This document shows positions 45,040-53,294 of a DNA stretch of 64,000 nt, in pieces. Every line of letters starts with the position of its first letter. Positions within the stretch are counted from its first letter, which is position 1. The stretch lies in the NCBI GenBank assembly GCA_021774335.1, contig JAJFJD010000020.1, positions 62,001-126,000 on the forward strand, written 5' to 3'. Both the position numbers and the translations under genes were made by a program. This stretch comes from Alphaproteobacteria bacterium (GTDB lineage: Bacteria; Pseudomonadota; Alphaproteobacteria; UBA8366). Below the pieces are notes generated by a model. The model was not told the origin of the DNA, ran no database searches, and worked only from the letters and a program-made list of their open reading frames with translations.

Positions 45040-46163
45040 AATTCAACCACCGCCCCCGTCCGAAAGCCCTCCACCGTCTTCACGGTGCTGGCGACGATCT
45101 CGTCCATGATCTGCCGGGCCGGCTTGCGGTCCTTCAACATGCCACCGATCTGGCCCGCCGGATTGCTGATCAGGTCATCGCGACCCGCACGCACGGCAGC
45201 TTCGTTGAAATCGTCCATCAAAATTTTCTGGTACGGCATCGGCAACGGATCGAGACTGCAGGCGTCCCACGCCTCCGTGATCGGTGTGGTACGACCGCGC
45301 ATCGTTTTGCCGGTATAGACCCGGCGAATCTGAAAATCTTTCGAATCCCCATTCAAGATGGCGTCCTGTTTCTTATCACCGATATCGCTCTCCTCGGCGA
45401 CGAGGAAGGCCGTGCCGACCCACGCACCAATGGCCCCGAGTGCCAGCGAGGCCGCGACACCACGGCCGTCCGCGATGCCACCTGCCGCCACGACGGGAAT
45501 CGGGCTGACCGCATCGACGACCTGCGGAATAAGCGGAAAATTCGCAAGATGACCGGTGTGACCCCCAGCTTCATGGCCCTGTGCCACGACGATGTCGACG
45601 CCCGCCGCTTTCTGCCGCTCCGCATTGCGGGGCGTGCCCGCCAAACCCAGCACCACCATTCCTTTTTCATTCGCCTGCGGCACCACCCAGGACGGATCGC
45701 CTAGGCCCGCGGCGAACGCCTGCACGTCTTCCTCCAAAACCACACGCACCTGATCCTCGATCAGGTTGGTGGACACGACCGCCTCGTTGTCGACATACAC
45801 GTCGGGCAAGTCGTACTCCTCCATCAGCGATTTTACGAAGGCGACATGTTCCGGGTATTTCTCCCAAAGCTGGCGGCGCACTTCGGTGCGGGTCGTGCCC
45901 GCCCCTTTCGCCAGGCTCGCCGGCAACAGCAAATCCACGCCGATTGGCTTGTCGGTCAGCCGGCGCGATTCACGAATGACCCGCCGCAATTCCTCCGGCG
46001 GCAATCCCGAGCCGCCGATGACTCCCATGCCACCCGCTTCCGACACCGCCGCCACCAATGCGGGCGGCGTCGCTTTGCCGCGTGATCCCATCCCCGCCAG
46101 CAGGATGGGATATTCAATACCAAGCATGTCGCAGAGCTGCGTCCGCAATACCGGTCGTCCCAT
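45036..46163 (-). CDS. Nitronate monooxygenase-like flavoprotein
   Basis: An FMN TIM-barrel protein of 375 residues with GIEYPILLAGMGS, GMVVLGLAGTPRNAERQ, AQGHEAGGHTGHLANFPLIPQVV and VAAGGIADGRGVAASLALGA. The family includes nitronate monooxygenase and IpdC, a flavoprotein of bacterial steroid ring degradation that oxidises CoA esters. The neighbours favour the second kind of role, but this is inference. It lies between a crotonase and a CoA-transferase. Confidence 0.88.
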   Translation of the reverse strand: MGRPVLRTQLCDMLGIEYPILLAGMGSRGKATPPALVAAVSEAGGMGVIGGSGLPPEELRRVIRESRRLTDKPIGVDLLLPASLAKGAGTTRTEVRRQLWEKYPEHVAFVKSLMEEYDLPDVYVDNEAVVSTNLIEDQVRVVLEEDVQAFAAGLGDPSWVVPQANEKGMVVLGLAGTPRNAERQKAAGVDIVVAQGHEAGGHTGHLANFPLIPQVVDAVSPIPVVAAGGIADGRGVAASLALGAIGAWVGTAFLVAEESDIGDKKQDAILNGDSKDFQIRRVYTGKTMRGRTTPITEAWDACSLDPLPMPYQKILMDDFNEAAVRAGRDDLISNPAGQIGGMLKDRKPARQIMDEIVASTVKTVEGFRTGAVVEL

Positions 46164-46259
46164 TTTTTCCTCCCCGTGACTGCAGCGCCGGTTTGTTGTT
46201 TTATTTTTTCGGCGATTCCTGTCCCAGGAACCCTAAACTGCAGCGCTCACACTTTTCTC

Positions 46260-47048
46260 CTACCGGCCCTTGAAGTCCGGTTGCCGTTTCTCCTTGAAGG
46301 CGGCTACCGCCTCCCGATGATCCTCGCTCGACCGCACCACGGTCATATGCGAGGAGATTTGATCCATATGCGTCCAAAGGTCGGTTTCGAGACCCTGCGT
46401 CAGCGTCCGCTTGATCAGCCGGTTTGACAGCGGCGCGCCGCGTGCAATCTTGCTCGCGAACTCCAGCGCGCGGTCCATGAACTCGCCATCCGGCCAGACG
46501 TGGTTGACCAAGCCGATATCCAGCGCTTCCTGCGCACTGAGGAATTCACTGGTCCAGAACATTTCGAGCGCTTTCGACCGGCCGACGATGCGCGGCAGAT
46601 GCCACGCGCCGCCTGCGCCCGGGATCAACCCGATACGGGCATAGGTCTCGGCCATCCGGGCGCTTTCCGCCGCGACCCGGATGTCGCAAGTCAACGCCAG
46701 GTCCAGACCACCGCCGACTGCGACGCCGTTGATCGCGGCAACGCTCGGCTTGTCCATCTGGATCATGCGCTTGGCGACCATCTGGGTCTGCGTCCACAGC
46801 CGGGTCTTCGTCGTCATGGACGTGTTGTCGGCCTTCTCGCCCATGCGCTTGACGTCGCCGCCGCTGCAAAACCCCCGGCCCGCGCCGGTTACCAGCAGCA
46901 CGCGGATGTCGTCGTTTTCCTGCACCTCTTTAAGATGCTCGACCCAGCCGGTCATAATACCTGGCGTAAACGCATTCAGCGCGTCGGGCCGGTTCAACGT
47001 CATCAGCGCGACCCCGTCGGTCACCTCGAACAAAAGATCATCGGACAT
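46260..47048 (-). CDS. Enoyl-CoA hydratase/isomerase family protein
   Basis: Crotonase of 262 residues with GAGRGFCSGGDVKRMGE and NGVAVGGGLDLALTCDIR; closely related to the plus-strand copy at 39871 (shared LNAFT, THMDQISSHMT, KRQPDFKG). It follows MaoC in the minus operon. The RIGLIPGAGGAWHLPR segment matches the region of the second catalytic glutamate. Confidence 0.92.
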   Translation of the reverse strand: MSDDLLFEVTDGVALMTLNRPDALNAFTPGIMTGWVEHLKEVQENDDIRVLLVTGAGRGFCSGGDVKRMGEKADNTSMTTKTRLWTQTQMVAKRMIQMDKPSVAAINGVAVGGGLDLALTCDIRVAAESARMAETYARIGLIPGAGGAWHLPRIVGRSKALEMFWTSEFLSAQEALDIGLVNHVWPDGEFMDRALEFASKIARGAPLSNRLIKRTLTQGLETDLWTHMDQISSHMTVVRSSEDHREAVAAFKEKRQPDFKGR

Positions 47049-47056
47049 GGTTGTGG

Positions 47057-47521
47057 TTATCCCCCTTCGCGGCAGCGATACAGGATGGTCGCTTCCATCT
47101 CCTGCACTACGTCGCCGTGTTGATTTTTAATTTCCCGTTTTAGCGTGACGACGCCACGACCCGGTTTGCTGGTCTCGCGCTTCGACAACACCGTTTGTTC
47201 CATGCGGATCGTGTCGCCATGCTTCACCGGCGTCAGCAGCCGCCACTTGTCGATCCCCAGCAGCGCCAACAAGGTACCGTCGTTGATCCCGCTGGCGTAT
47301 TGCAGCCCGCCCGCGATGCCATAGACCATTGGCCCATGGGCGATGACTTCGCCGAAGGGCGTGGTCTTGGCGTATTCGTAATTGCTATGAACTTCGTTGA
47401 AGTCGCCCGTGAGGCAGCAGAAATTGACGATATCCGTGCTGGTGATCGTCCGCGCCGGCGTGCTGAGAGTCATGCCGACTTCGAAATCCTCGAAATACAT
47501 GCCGCGCGACTCGCTGCTCAT
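47057..47521 (-). CDS. MaoC family dehydratase
   Basis: Hot-dog fold hydratase of 154 residues. The N-terminal MYFEDFEVGMTLSTPARTIT and the active-site segment NFCCLTGDFNEVHSNYEYAKTTPFG (D and H of the R-hydratase motif) are intact. It shares a 4-bp overlap with the thiolase-like gene upstream. In DUF35/thiolase clusters MaoC enzymes hydrate the enoyl-CoA before retro-aldol cleavage. Confidence 0.92.
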   Translation of the reverse strand: MSSESRGMYFEDFEVGMTLSTPARTITSTDIVNFCCLTGDFNEVHSNYEYAKTTPFGEVIAHGPMVYGIAGGLQYASGINDGTLLALLGIDKWRLLTPVKHGDTIRMEQTVLSKRETSKPGRGVVTLKREIKNQHGDVVQEMEATILYRCREGG

Positions 47522-48684
47522 CGCGCCTCGCTCCCCAGTAGCATGGTGCAGTTGGAGGACAGGATGCCGCCTTCGTTATGCACCAGCGCCACGTCGTGTT
47601 TCTTCACCTGCCGGTCGCCCTGATCGCCGCGAAGTTGCCGCGTCGCCTCGACGATGCCGAAGATGCCACCGCCGGCGCCCGCCTGGGCGTGGGACAGCAG
47701 GCCGCCATCGGTATTGATCGGCAGACTTCCCTCGATCGCGGTGTCGCCGCGCAGGAACCGCTCGCCGCCCTCGCCGCGCTCGGCGAGACCGAGCTCCTCC
47801 ATCTCGATGATCGGGACGATGGTGAAGCAGTCGTAGAGCTGCGCAAATTCCACATCGCTCGGCCCTAGCCCCGCCATCGCATAGGCCGCCTCGCCGGACT
47901 GGCGGCACCCGAATTCGGTCAAGCTGGGTGCCGCAATTAGATGCTCATGGGTATGGAACTCACCGATTCCCAACAGATACGCGGGCGCATTCGCAAGATC
48001 GGGCGCGCGGTCGGCGCGGGTGACCACGAAGGCCCCGGCCGCGTCCGATATCAAACAACAGTCGAGGATGTTCAGCGGTTCAGCGATCGGCTTCGAATTC
48101 AGCACGTCTTCCGCCGTGATCGGCTTGGTCATATGCGCGTTCGGATGCCGCAGCGCATGATTCCGCCCATTGACCGCGACCGCCGCCATCTGCTCACGGG
48201 TCGTGCCGAACTCGTGCATATAGCGCCGCGCGATCATCGCGTAGAAGCCGGGGATCAGGGGGCCGTAGGGGTTCTCGAAATACGGGTGACCGACGATGGT
48301 CAGAGCCGCCACCGCGGAATCCCGGCTCTGCCCGGTCGCCCGGTTCTCACCGGCGCATACCAGAACCGTGTCGCAATGCCCGGCCAGAACGGCTTCGGCG
48401 GCGTGTTTTAGCATCACAGCGGGCGAGCCGCCGCCGACCGCGACCGAGGCACAGTAGCGCGGCTGGATGCCGAGATACTCGGCGACCACCGTCCCCAGCA
48501 TGAAATAGGGCTCGGTCATCGTGTAGGCAGTGAGCACACCGTCGACATCCTTCAGCGTGAGGCCGGCATCGTCGAGCGCGCGCTTACAGGCCTGTGCGTT
48601 GAGGCCGAGGCCAGTCATCTCCGGCACTTTGCCGATATCGGACTCGCCGACGCCGGCGATGATGATCTTGTTGCGAAGGCTCAT
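47518..48684 (-). CDS. Thiolase-fold protein lacking the nucleophilic cysteine (Ltp2-like)
   Basis: A 388-residue thiolase-superfamily protein starting at the ATG 48682-48684 (MSLRNKIIIAGVGESDIG). The region where thiolases carry their nucleophilic cysteine loop reads YCASVAVGGGSPA, with no cysteine in the usual place before G-x-S; this is the pattern of lipid-transfer/aldolase proteins such as Ltp2. FAQLYDCFTI and GGLLSHAQAGAGGGIFG are also present. The adjacent DUF35 protein is the known partner type for such retro-aldolases, which release propionyl- or acetyl-CoA from beta-hydroxy side chains. Confidence 0.88.
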   Translation of the reverse strand: MSLRNKIIIAGVGESDIGKVPEMTGLGLNAQACKRALDDAGLTLKDVDGVLTAYTMTEPYFMLGTVVAEYLGIQPRYCASVAVGGGSPAVMLKHAAEAVLAGHCDTVLVCAGENRATGQSRDSAVAALTIVGHPYFENPYGPLIPGFYAMIARRYMHEFGTTREQMAAVAVNGRNHALRHPNAHMTKPITAEDVLNSKPIAEPLNILDCCLISDAAGAFVVTRADRAPDLANAPAYLLGIGEFHTHEHLIAAPSLTEFGCRQSGEAAYAMAGLGPSDVEFAQLYDCFTIVPIIEMEELGLAERGEGGERFLRGDTAIEGSLPINTDGGLLSHAQAGAGGGIFGIVEATRQLRGDQGDRQVKKHDVALVHNEGGILSSNCTMLLGSEAR

Positions 48685-48688
48685 CCGT

Positions 48689-49096
48689 TCACGCCCGCCT
48701 GAACTGCGGCACCTTGGCGCCATCGTCACCGCGGTCTTCGAACTCAACCGTCACCGCATCGCCGATCGCCACCTCGAGCGCATCCGCGCCGACGATGTTC
48801 GACATCATGCGCGGCCCTTCCTCAAGGTCGATCAGCGCAACCACATAGGGCGTGCGCTCCTGGAATTCCGGAAAGGCGGCGCGATGCACCACAGTAAAAC
48901 TATGCACGGTGCCGCGCCCGGTGGCTTCGACCCAGCCCGTGTTGTCGGAGCCGCACTCGGTGCAGAGATATCGGGGGAAGAACCGGAGCGTTCCGCAATC
49001 GGAACACCGTTGCAGGAGGAGTTTATTGTCGCGGGCACCCTGCCAATAGGGTGCAGAATCGGCATTCACCACTGGCGCCGGCAAATTACCGCTCAT
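48689..49096 (-). CDS. DUF35 zinc-ribbon/OB-fold protein
   Basis: A 135-residue DUF35 protein with the rubredoxin-like zinc ribbon LQRCSDCGTLRFFPRYLCTE... (C-x2-C ... C-x2-C) and an OB fold (GRGTVHSFTVVHRAAF, PYVVALIDLEEGPRMMSNI). Such proteins bind beside thiolase-like aldolases and acyl-CoA. It is the first gene of the minus operon, five bases before the thiolase-like gene. Confidence 0.92.
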   Translation of the reverse strand: MSGNLPAPVVNADSAPYWQGARDNKLLLQRCSDCGTLRFFPRYLCTECGSDNTGWVEATGRGTVHSFTVVHRAAFPEFQERTPYVVALIDLEEGPRMMSNIVGADALEVAIGDAVTVEFEDRGDDGAKVPQFRRA

Positions 49097-49170
49097 GCAC
49101 GGGTCCCTCCCATCGAGTTCTTATTATCGTTACCGCAGCCTTGCATGCTGCTGGTCGAGGAAACCAGTAT

Positions 49171-49184
49171 AACCCAATTGAGTT
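49171..49184. promoter_or_regulatory. Near-palindrome in the divergent spacer of two catabolic operons
   Basis: AACCCAATTGAGTT (49171-49184) is symmetrical except for one pair and overlaps TATAAC on the plus strand and TATACT on the minus strand, both like -10 boxes. It lies in the 240-bp gap between the divergent DUF35 and crotonase operons, a natural place for an operator. The evidence is only positional. Confidence 0.3.
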
Positions 49185-49338
49185 GACGCTAAAAATCGGA
49201 TTCCCGGGTTGTTTCCGCAATCGGATTTTCGCTCAACGCCCTCTTCCCGGTACAATCGCCGATATCGCGCAACCGATACGGATTTGCGGCATACTTGGAC
49301 AACCGCGCCAGCAATTGAAACGAGCACCAGTGAGCATC

Positions 49339-50118
49339 ATGGAATACGAAACGATCATCTACGAAGAAGACGGCCCCGTCGGCACGATCACGCTGAACCG
49401 GCCCGAAGACGGCAATATGTTCAACCCGACCATGTGTTTCGAGGTCCGCGACTGCATCGACCAGAACCGCCGGGAATCGCGCACCCGAGTGCTCATCCTA
49501 ACCGGCGCCGGCGACCGCTTCTTCTGCATCGGCGGGCGCAAGGAAGACATGGAAGACAGCCAGACCTATTCCGGCGTCATTCCGGTGCTCGACATGTATG
49601 AAAGCATCGAGCGGTCGCAGAAGCCGGTCATCGCCAGCGTCAACGGCTTTGCGGTCGGCGGCGGCAACGTGCTGCAGGTCGTGTGCGACCTGACCATCGC
49701 CGCGGAAAGCGCGATTTTCCGGCAGGTCGGCCCGTCCATGGGCAGCTTCGATGCCGGCGTCGGCACCTGGTATCTGGAAGATCAGATCGGTAAGAAGCGC
49801 GCCAAGGAGATGTGGTTCTGCAACGATAAATACACCGCCGAGCAAGCCCTCGCGATCGGCCTGATCAACCGCGTGGTGCCGGACGACAAGCTGCGCGAGG
49901 AAACAAAAGCCTGGGCGATGCATATCGCAGACCGTGGATCGGTCGCCCTGGCCGCCATCAAGCATTCCTTCAGCGTACGGACCACGGGGGTCAACGGGTT
50001 GGGCCGCATGGCGCATGACCTGCTGCTGCGGCAGTATCTCGATTCCGACGAGTCCAAGGAGCTCAGCGAATCCTTCGGCGAGCGCCGGAAACCGGATCCG
50101 TCGAAATTCGGACACTGA
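49339..50118 (+). CDS. Enoyl-CoA hydratase/isomerase family protein
   Basis: Crotonase of 259 residues from the ATG 49339-49341 (a GTG nine bases upstream is also possible). The frame is open far upstream but those codons are spacer. Motifs: GAGDRFFCIGGRKEDM and NGFAVGGGNVLQVVCDLT. The glutamine and aspartate-rich loop VGPSMGSFDAGVGTWYLE recalls BadI/MenB-type ring-opening or ring-forming crotonases, so ring cleavage by hydrolysis is a possible role. It heads the plus operon. Confidence 0.9.
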   Translation: MEYETIIYEEDGPVGTITLNRPEDGNMFNPTMCFEVRDCIDQNRRESRTRVLILTGAGDRFFCIGGRKEDMEDSQTYSGVIPVLDMYESIERSQKPVIASVNGFAVGGGNVLQVVCDLTIAAESAIFRQVGPSMGSFDAGVGTWYLEDQIGKKRAKEMWFCNDKYTAEQALAIGLINRVVPDDKLREETKAWAMHIADRGSVALAAIKHSFSVRTTGVNGLGRMAHDLLLRQYLDSDESKELSESFGERRKPDPSKFGH

Positions 50119-50140
50119 CGATTGTGAGGACGGTCCTGCG

Positions 50141-51790
50141 ATGAACCGCACCCTAACGCTGCACGACCCGGCCTCCGCCGGCCATTATTACGACGAAGGG
50201 ATGTGGCAGGCGGACACGCTGTATTCGCTGCTAAGCAACCACGCGCGGGACCGCCCGGACGGCTATGCGGTGCGCGACAGCGGGCGGCGGCTGACCTGGT
50301 GGCAGCTCAAGGACTGGACCGATTCAATGGCGGCGGTCCTGCACGAAGGCGGCCTGGTCAAAGGACAGCGCGTCTCATTGTGGCAGCCGAACCGGGTCGA
50401 GGCGGTGGTGACCATGCTCGCCTGCGCGCGCAACGGCTACATCTGTAACCCGTCCCTTCACCTGAACTATGCCGGCGAGGAGATCGTCGGCTTGCTGGAT
50501 GCCATCCGAGTGTCCGCCCTCGTCGTGGAAGAGGGCTACGGCGCGGCAACGCCGGACGTGCTGGATAAAATCGCCGCCTTGCCGTCGATGAAGCGGGTCG
50601 TTCGGCTACCGGCAGGGCGCACGAGCGGCGACGACTTCCCCGAGATCATGGACTATGGGCGCGAACGACCGGACGCGGACCCTAGCCCGGACAAGCCTTT
50701 CTACCTGGCCTTCACGTCGGGGACGACGGGCAAACCCAAAGGCGTGCTGCATTCCGACAACACGCTGCTCGCCAATGCGCGCGACATGGTACGGGATTGG
50801 AACCACGACACGGACACTGTGATCCTGACGCTGAGCCCGTTGAGCCACCATATCGCCTGGGTCGCGGCGTCCGAGATCATGGTCTGCGGCGGCGAGATGG
50901 TCTTGAACGATCCGCCCGACGGCATGAAGCCGCTCGACTGGATCGTCGAGACCGGCGCGACCTACGTCATGGGCGTGCCGACCCATGGCATGGACATCCT
51001 GGCCGACCAAAAGGCGCGCGGCCTCGACCGGCTCGGCAAGGTCGCAACCTTTTACATGGCGGGAGCGCCGATCCCGCCGGTCACTGCAGAAGCCTTTCTA
51101 AAGCAGGGCATCAAGCCGCAGAATGTCTACGGCATGACGGAAAACTCGTCGCATCAATACACATTTCCCGGCGACGATCCGGTAACAATCTGCGAGACCT
51201 GCGGCCGCGGCGGCCGGAGCTACGAGGTCAAGCTGTTCGCGCAGGACAACCGCGACGAGGAAGTCCCCCTCGGCGAGGTCGGGCAGATCGGCGGCAAGGG
51301 TGCGTGTCTCATGCTGGGATACTTCGACAACCAGACCGCCACCGAGGACTCCTTCAACCGCGACGGCTGGTTCCTGTCGGGCGACCTGGGCCGATTGGAC
51401 GAAGACGGCAACCTCGCCATCGTCGGGCGGATGAAGGACATCATCATTCGCGGCGGGCACAACATCCATCCGGCGCGGATCGAGGACCTGGCAATCAAGC
51501 ATCCGAATATCGAAAAAGCGGCCGCCTTCGCCGTGCCGGACGAACGGCTCGGCGAGAAGGTCGGGCTGGCGGTCATGCCCGCGGAACAACCCGCACCGGC
51601 CGGCGACGACGTGCTCAACCACTTGCACACCGCGGGCCTGTCGAAATACGACATGCCGGAATATTTCATCGTCATGGACGACTTTCCATTGACCGCAAGC
51701 GGCAAGATCCTGAAACGCGAATTGGCGGAGTGGGCGCGCAGCGGCCGTATCAAACCCGACCCGATCCGCTTCACCGAACCCGACGCCTAG
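50141..51790 (+). CDS. AMP-dependent CoA ligase
   Basis: ANL-superfamily acid-CoA ligase of 549 residues: P-loop AFTSGTTGKPKGVLH, NVYGMTENSSHQYTF, GRMKDIIIRGGHNIHPARIE hinge and catalytic lysine ASGKILKREL. It is the probable activating enzyme of the catabolic cluster. It starts 22 bases after the crotonase and is followed 15 bases later by another crotonase. Confidence 0.93.
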   Translation: MNRTLTLHDPASAGHYYDEGMWQADTLYSLLSNHARDRPDGYAVRDSGRRLTWWQLKDWTDSMAAVLHEGGLVKGQRVSLWQPNRVEAVVTMLACARNGYICNPSLHLNYAGEEIVGLLDAIRVSALVVEEGYGAATPDVLDKIAALPSMKRVVRLPAGRTSGDDFPEIMDYGRERPDADPSPDKPFYLAFTSGTTGKPKGVLHSDNTLLANARDMVRDWNHDTDTVILTLSPLSHHIAWVAASEIMVCGGEMVLNDPPDGMKPLDWIVETGATYVMGVPTHGMDILADQKARGLDRLGKVATFYMAGAPIPPVTAEAFLKQGIKPQNVYGMTENSSHQYTFPGDDPVTICETCGRGGRSYEVKLFAQDNRDEEVPLGEVGQIGGKGACLMLGYFDNQTATEDSFNRDGWFLSGDLGRLDEDGNLAIVGRMKDIIIRGGHNIHPARIEDLAIKHPNIEKAAAFAVPDERLGEKVGLAVMPAEQPAPAGDDVLNHLHTAGLSKYDMPEYFIVMDDFPLTASGKILKRELAEWARSGRIKPDPIRFTEPDA

Positions 51791-51805
51791 AAGGAACGAA
51801 CCGAC

Positions 51806-52573
51806 ATGTCCATCGAACTGAGCCGCCGGGACGAATTCGCCATAATCACACTGTCCCGCCCGGAGGCGTTGAATGCGCTCAATGTCCGGATGATCGAGGA
51901 TATCGGCGCGGCGATCGACGAGGTCGGCGCCTCCGATGCACGGACGCTGATCTTCACCGGCGAAGGCGACAAAGCCTTCTGCGCCGGTGCGGATATCAAG
52001 GAACTGCTCGACCGTTCATTGGTCGATGCCAAGCGCGGCGCGGAACTCGGTCAATGGACCTTCGCCAAGCTGGACCGGCTGCCGATGCCGTCGGTCGCTG
52101 CGATCAACGGTTACGCCTTCGGCGGCGGGCTGGAACTGGCGTTGGCCTGCACCTTCCGGGTCGCCGGTGCGAATGCCAAGATGGGCCTGCCGGAGATCAA
52201 ACTCGGCGCGATCCCGGGATATGGCGGCACACAGCGCCTGCCCCGCGTTGTCGGCGAAAGCCGCGCCCTCGACATGATCATGACCGGCCGAACCGTCGAC
52301 GCGGCCGAGGCCGAGCGGATCGGCCTGGTCAACCGGATCGGCGACGGCGATACGCTCGATGCCGCCATCGACTTCGCGCGGGAATTTGCGGGGTTCAGCC
52401 TGCCGGTGTTGGGATTCGCCCGGGAGGCGGTCACCCGCGCGTCGGACAGCCCGATCAACGAGGGCTTGCGGATCGAAGCCGATCTCAACACCCTGGCCTT
52501 TCAAACCGAGGACGTGGTCGAAGGCATGAACGCCTTTGTCGACAAACGAAAAGCGGAGTTCAAGGATGCCTGA
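51806..52573 (+). CDS. Enoyl-CoA hydratase (crotonase)
   Basis: A 255-residue crotonase that looks catalytically standard: GEGDKAFCAGADIKELLD, NGYAFGGGLELALACTFRV, and both catalytic glutamate segments (MGLPEIKLGAIPGYGGTQRLPR). AAGGAACG precedes the ATG. It overlaps the following SDR gene by 8 bp. It likely hydrates a 2-enoyl-CoA. Confidence 0.94.
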   Translation: MSIELSRRDEFAIITLSRPEALNALNVRMIEDIGAAIDEVGASDARTLIFTGEGDKAFCAGADIKELLDRSLVDAKRGAELGQWTFAKLDRLPMPSVAAINGYAFGGGLELALACTFRVAGANAKMGLPEIKLGAIPGYGGTQRLPRVVGESRALDMIMTGRTVDAAEAERIGLVNRIGDGDTLDAAIDFAREFAGFSLPVLGFAREAVTRASDSPINEGLRIEADLNTLAFQTEDVVEGMNAFVDKRKAEFKDA

Positions 52574-53294
52574 AGGCGCAATCGCGGTTACCGGATCGAG
52601 CCGCGGCATCGGCGCGGCCATCGCGCGCGAGCTTGCCGCACGAGGACTTACCGTCGGCTGCCTGTCGCGCGGCGGTGGACTGCCGGACGGCGCGGAAGCG
52701 TCGGATAAATTCATCCCGGCAAAATGCGACGTGACCGATGAAGCGAGCATCCGCAACGCCCTTGCCGCCGTGGCGGACAAGGCGGGCGGCCTTACCGGCG
52801 TGGTCAACAACGCGGGCATTCACCGGGAAACCCGGAGCCGCGACCTCACGACCGACGACTATGCCGAAATCATGGAGACGAATGCGACGTCCGTGATGAT
52901 CGTCAGCCGGGAGGCCTATCCGCATCTGGAAAAGAATGGCGGCCGAATCGTCAACATCGGATCCTTCTACGACAAGCTCGGCGTGCCCCGCACCCTCGCC
53001 TACTGTGCGTCGAAAGCCGCGGTGGCGGCCATGACCCGATGCCTCGCCGCCGAGTGGGCCAAAGCCGGCATCAGTGTCGTGAACGTGGCGCCTGGATTCA
53101 TCGAGACCGACCTAAACCGCGAGATCGTCACGGAAGAAAAATTTCAGACGTGGCTCAATGGCCGGTCGCCGGTCCGCCGGCCGGGCGCAACGGATGAAAT
53201 CGCCCGGATCGTCGCATCGCTATTCACCGAAGACGTCGCCTTCCTGACCGGCGAGACGATCTATGTCGACGGTGGCCAGGGCATGGCACTGTGA
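52566..53294 (+). CDS. SDR family oxidoreductase
   Basis: A 242-residue short-chain dehydrogenase from the ATG 52566-52568 (MPEGAIAVTGSSRGIGAAIA). Active-site pattern VVNNAG, NIGSF and YCASK is complete. A 3-hydroxyacyl-CoA dehydrogenase role fits its place between a hydratase and an acyl-CoA dehydrogenase. Its stop overlaps the GTG start of that gene (GTGA). Confidence 0.92.
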   Translation: MPEGAIAVTGSSRGIGAAIARELAARGLTVGCLSRGGGLPDGAEASDKFIPAKCDVTDEASIRNALAAVADKAGGLTGVVNNAGIHRETRSRDLTTDDYAEIMETNATSVMIVSREAYPHLEKNGGRIVNIGSFYDKLGVPRTLAYCASKAAVAAMTRCLAAEWAKAGISVVNVAPGFIETDLNREIVTEEKFQTWLNGRSPVRRPGATDEIARIVASLFTEDVAFLTGETIYVDGGQGMAL

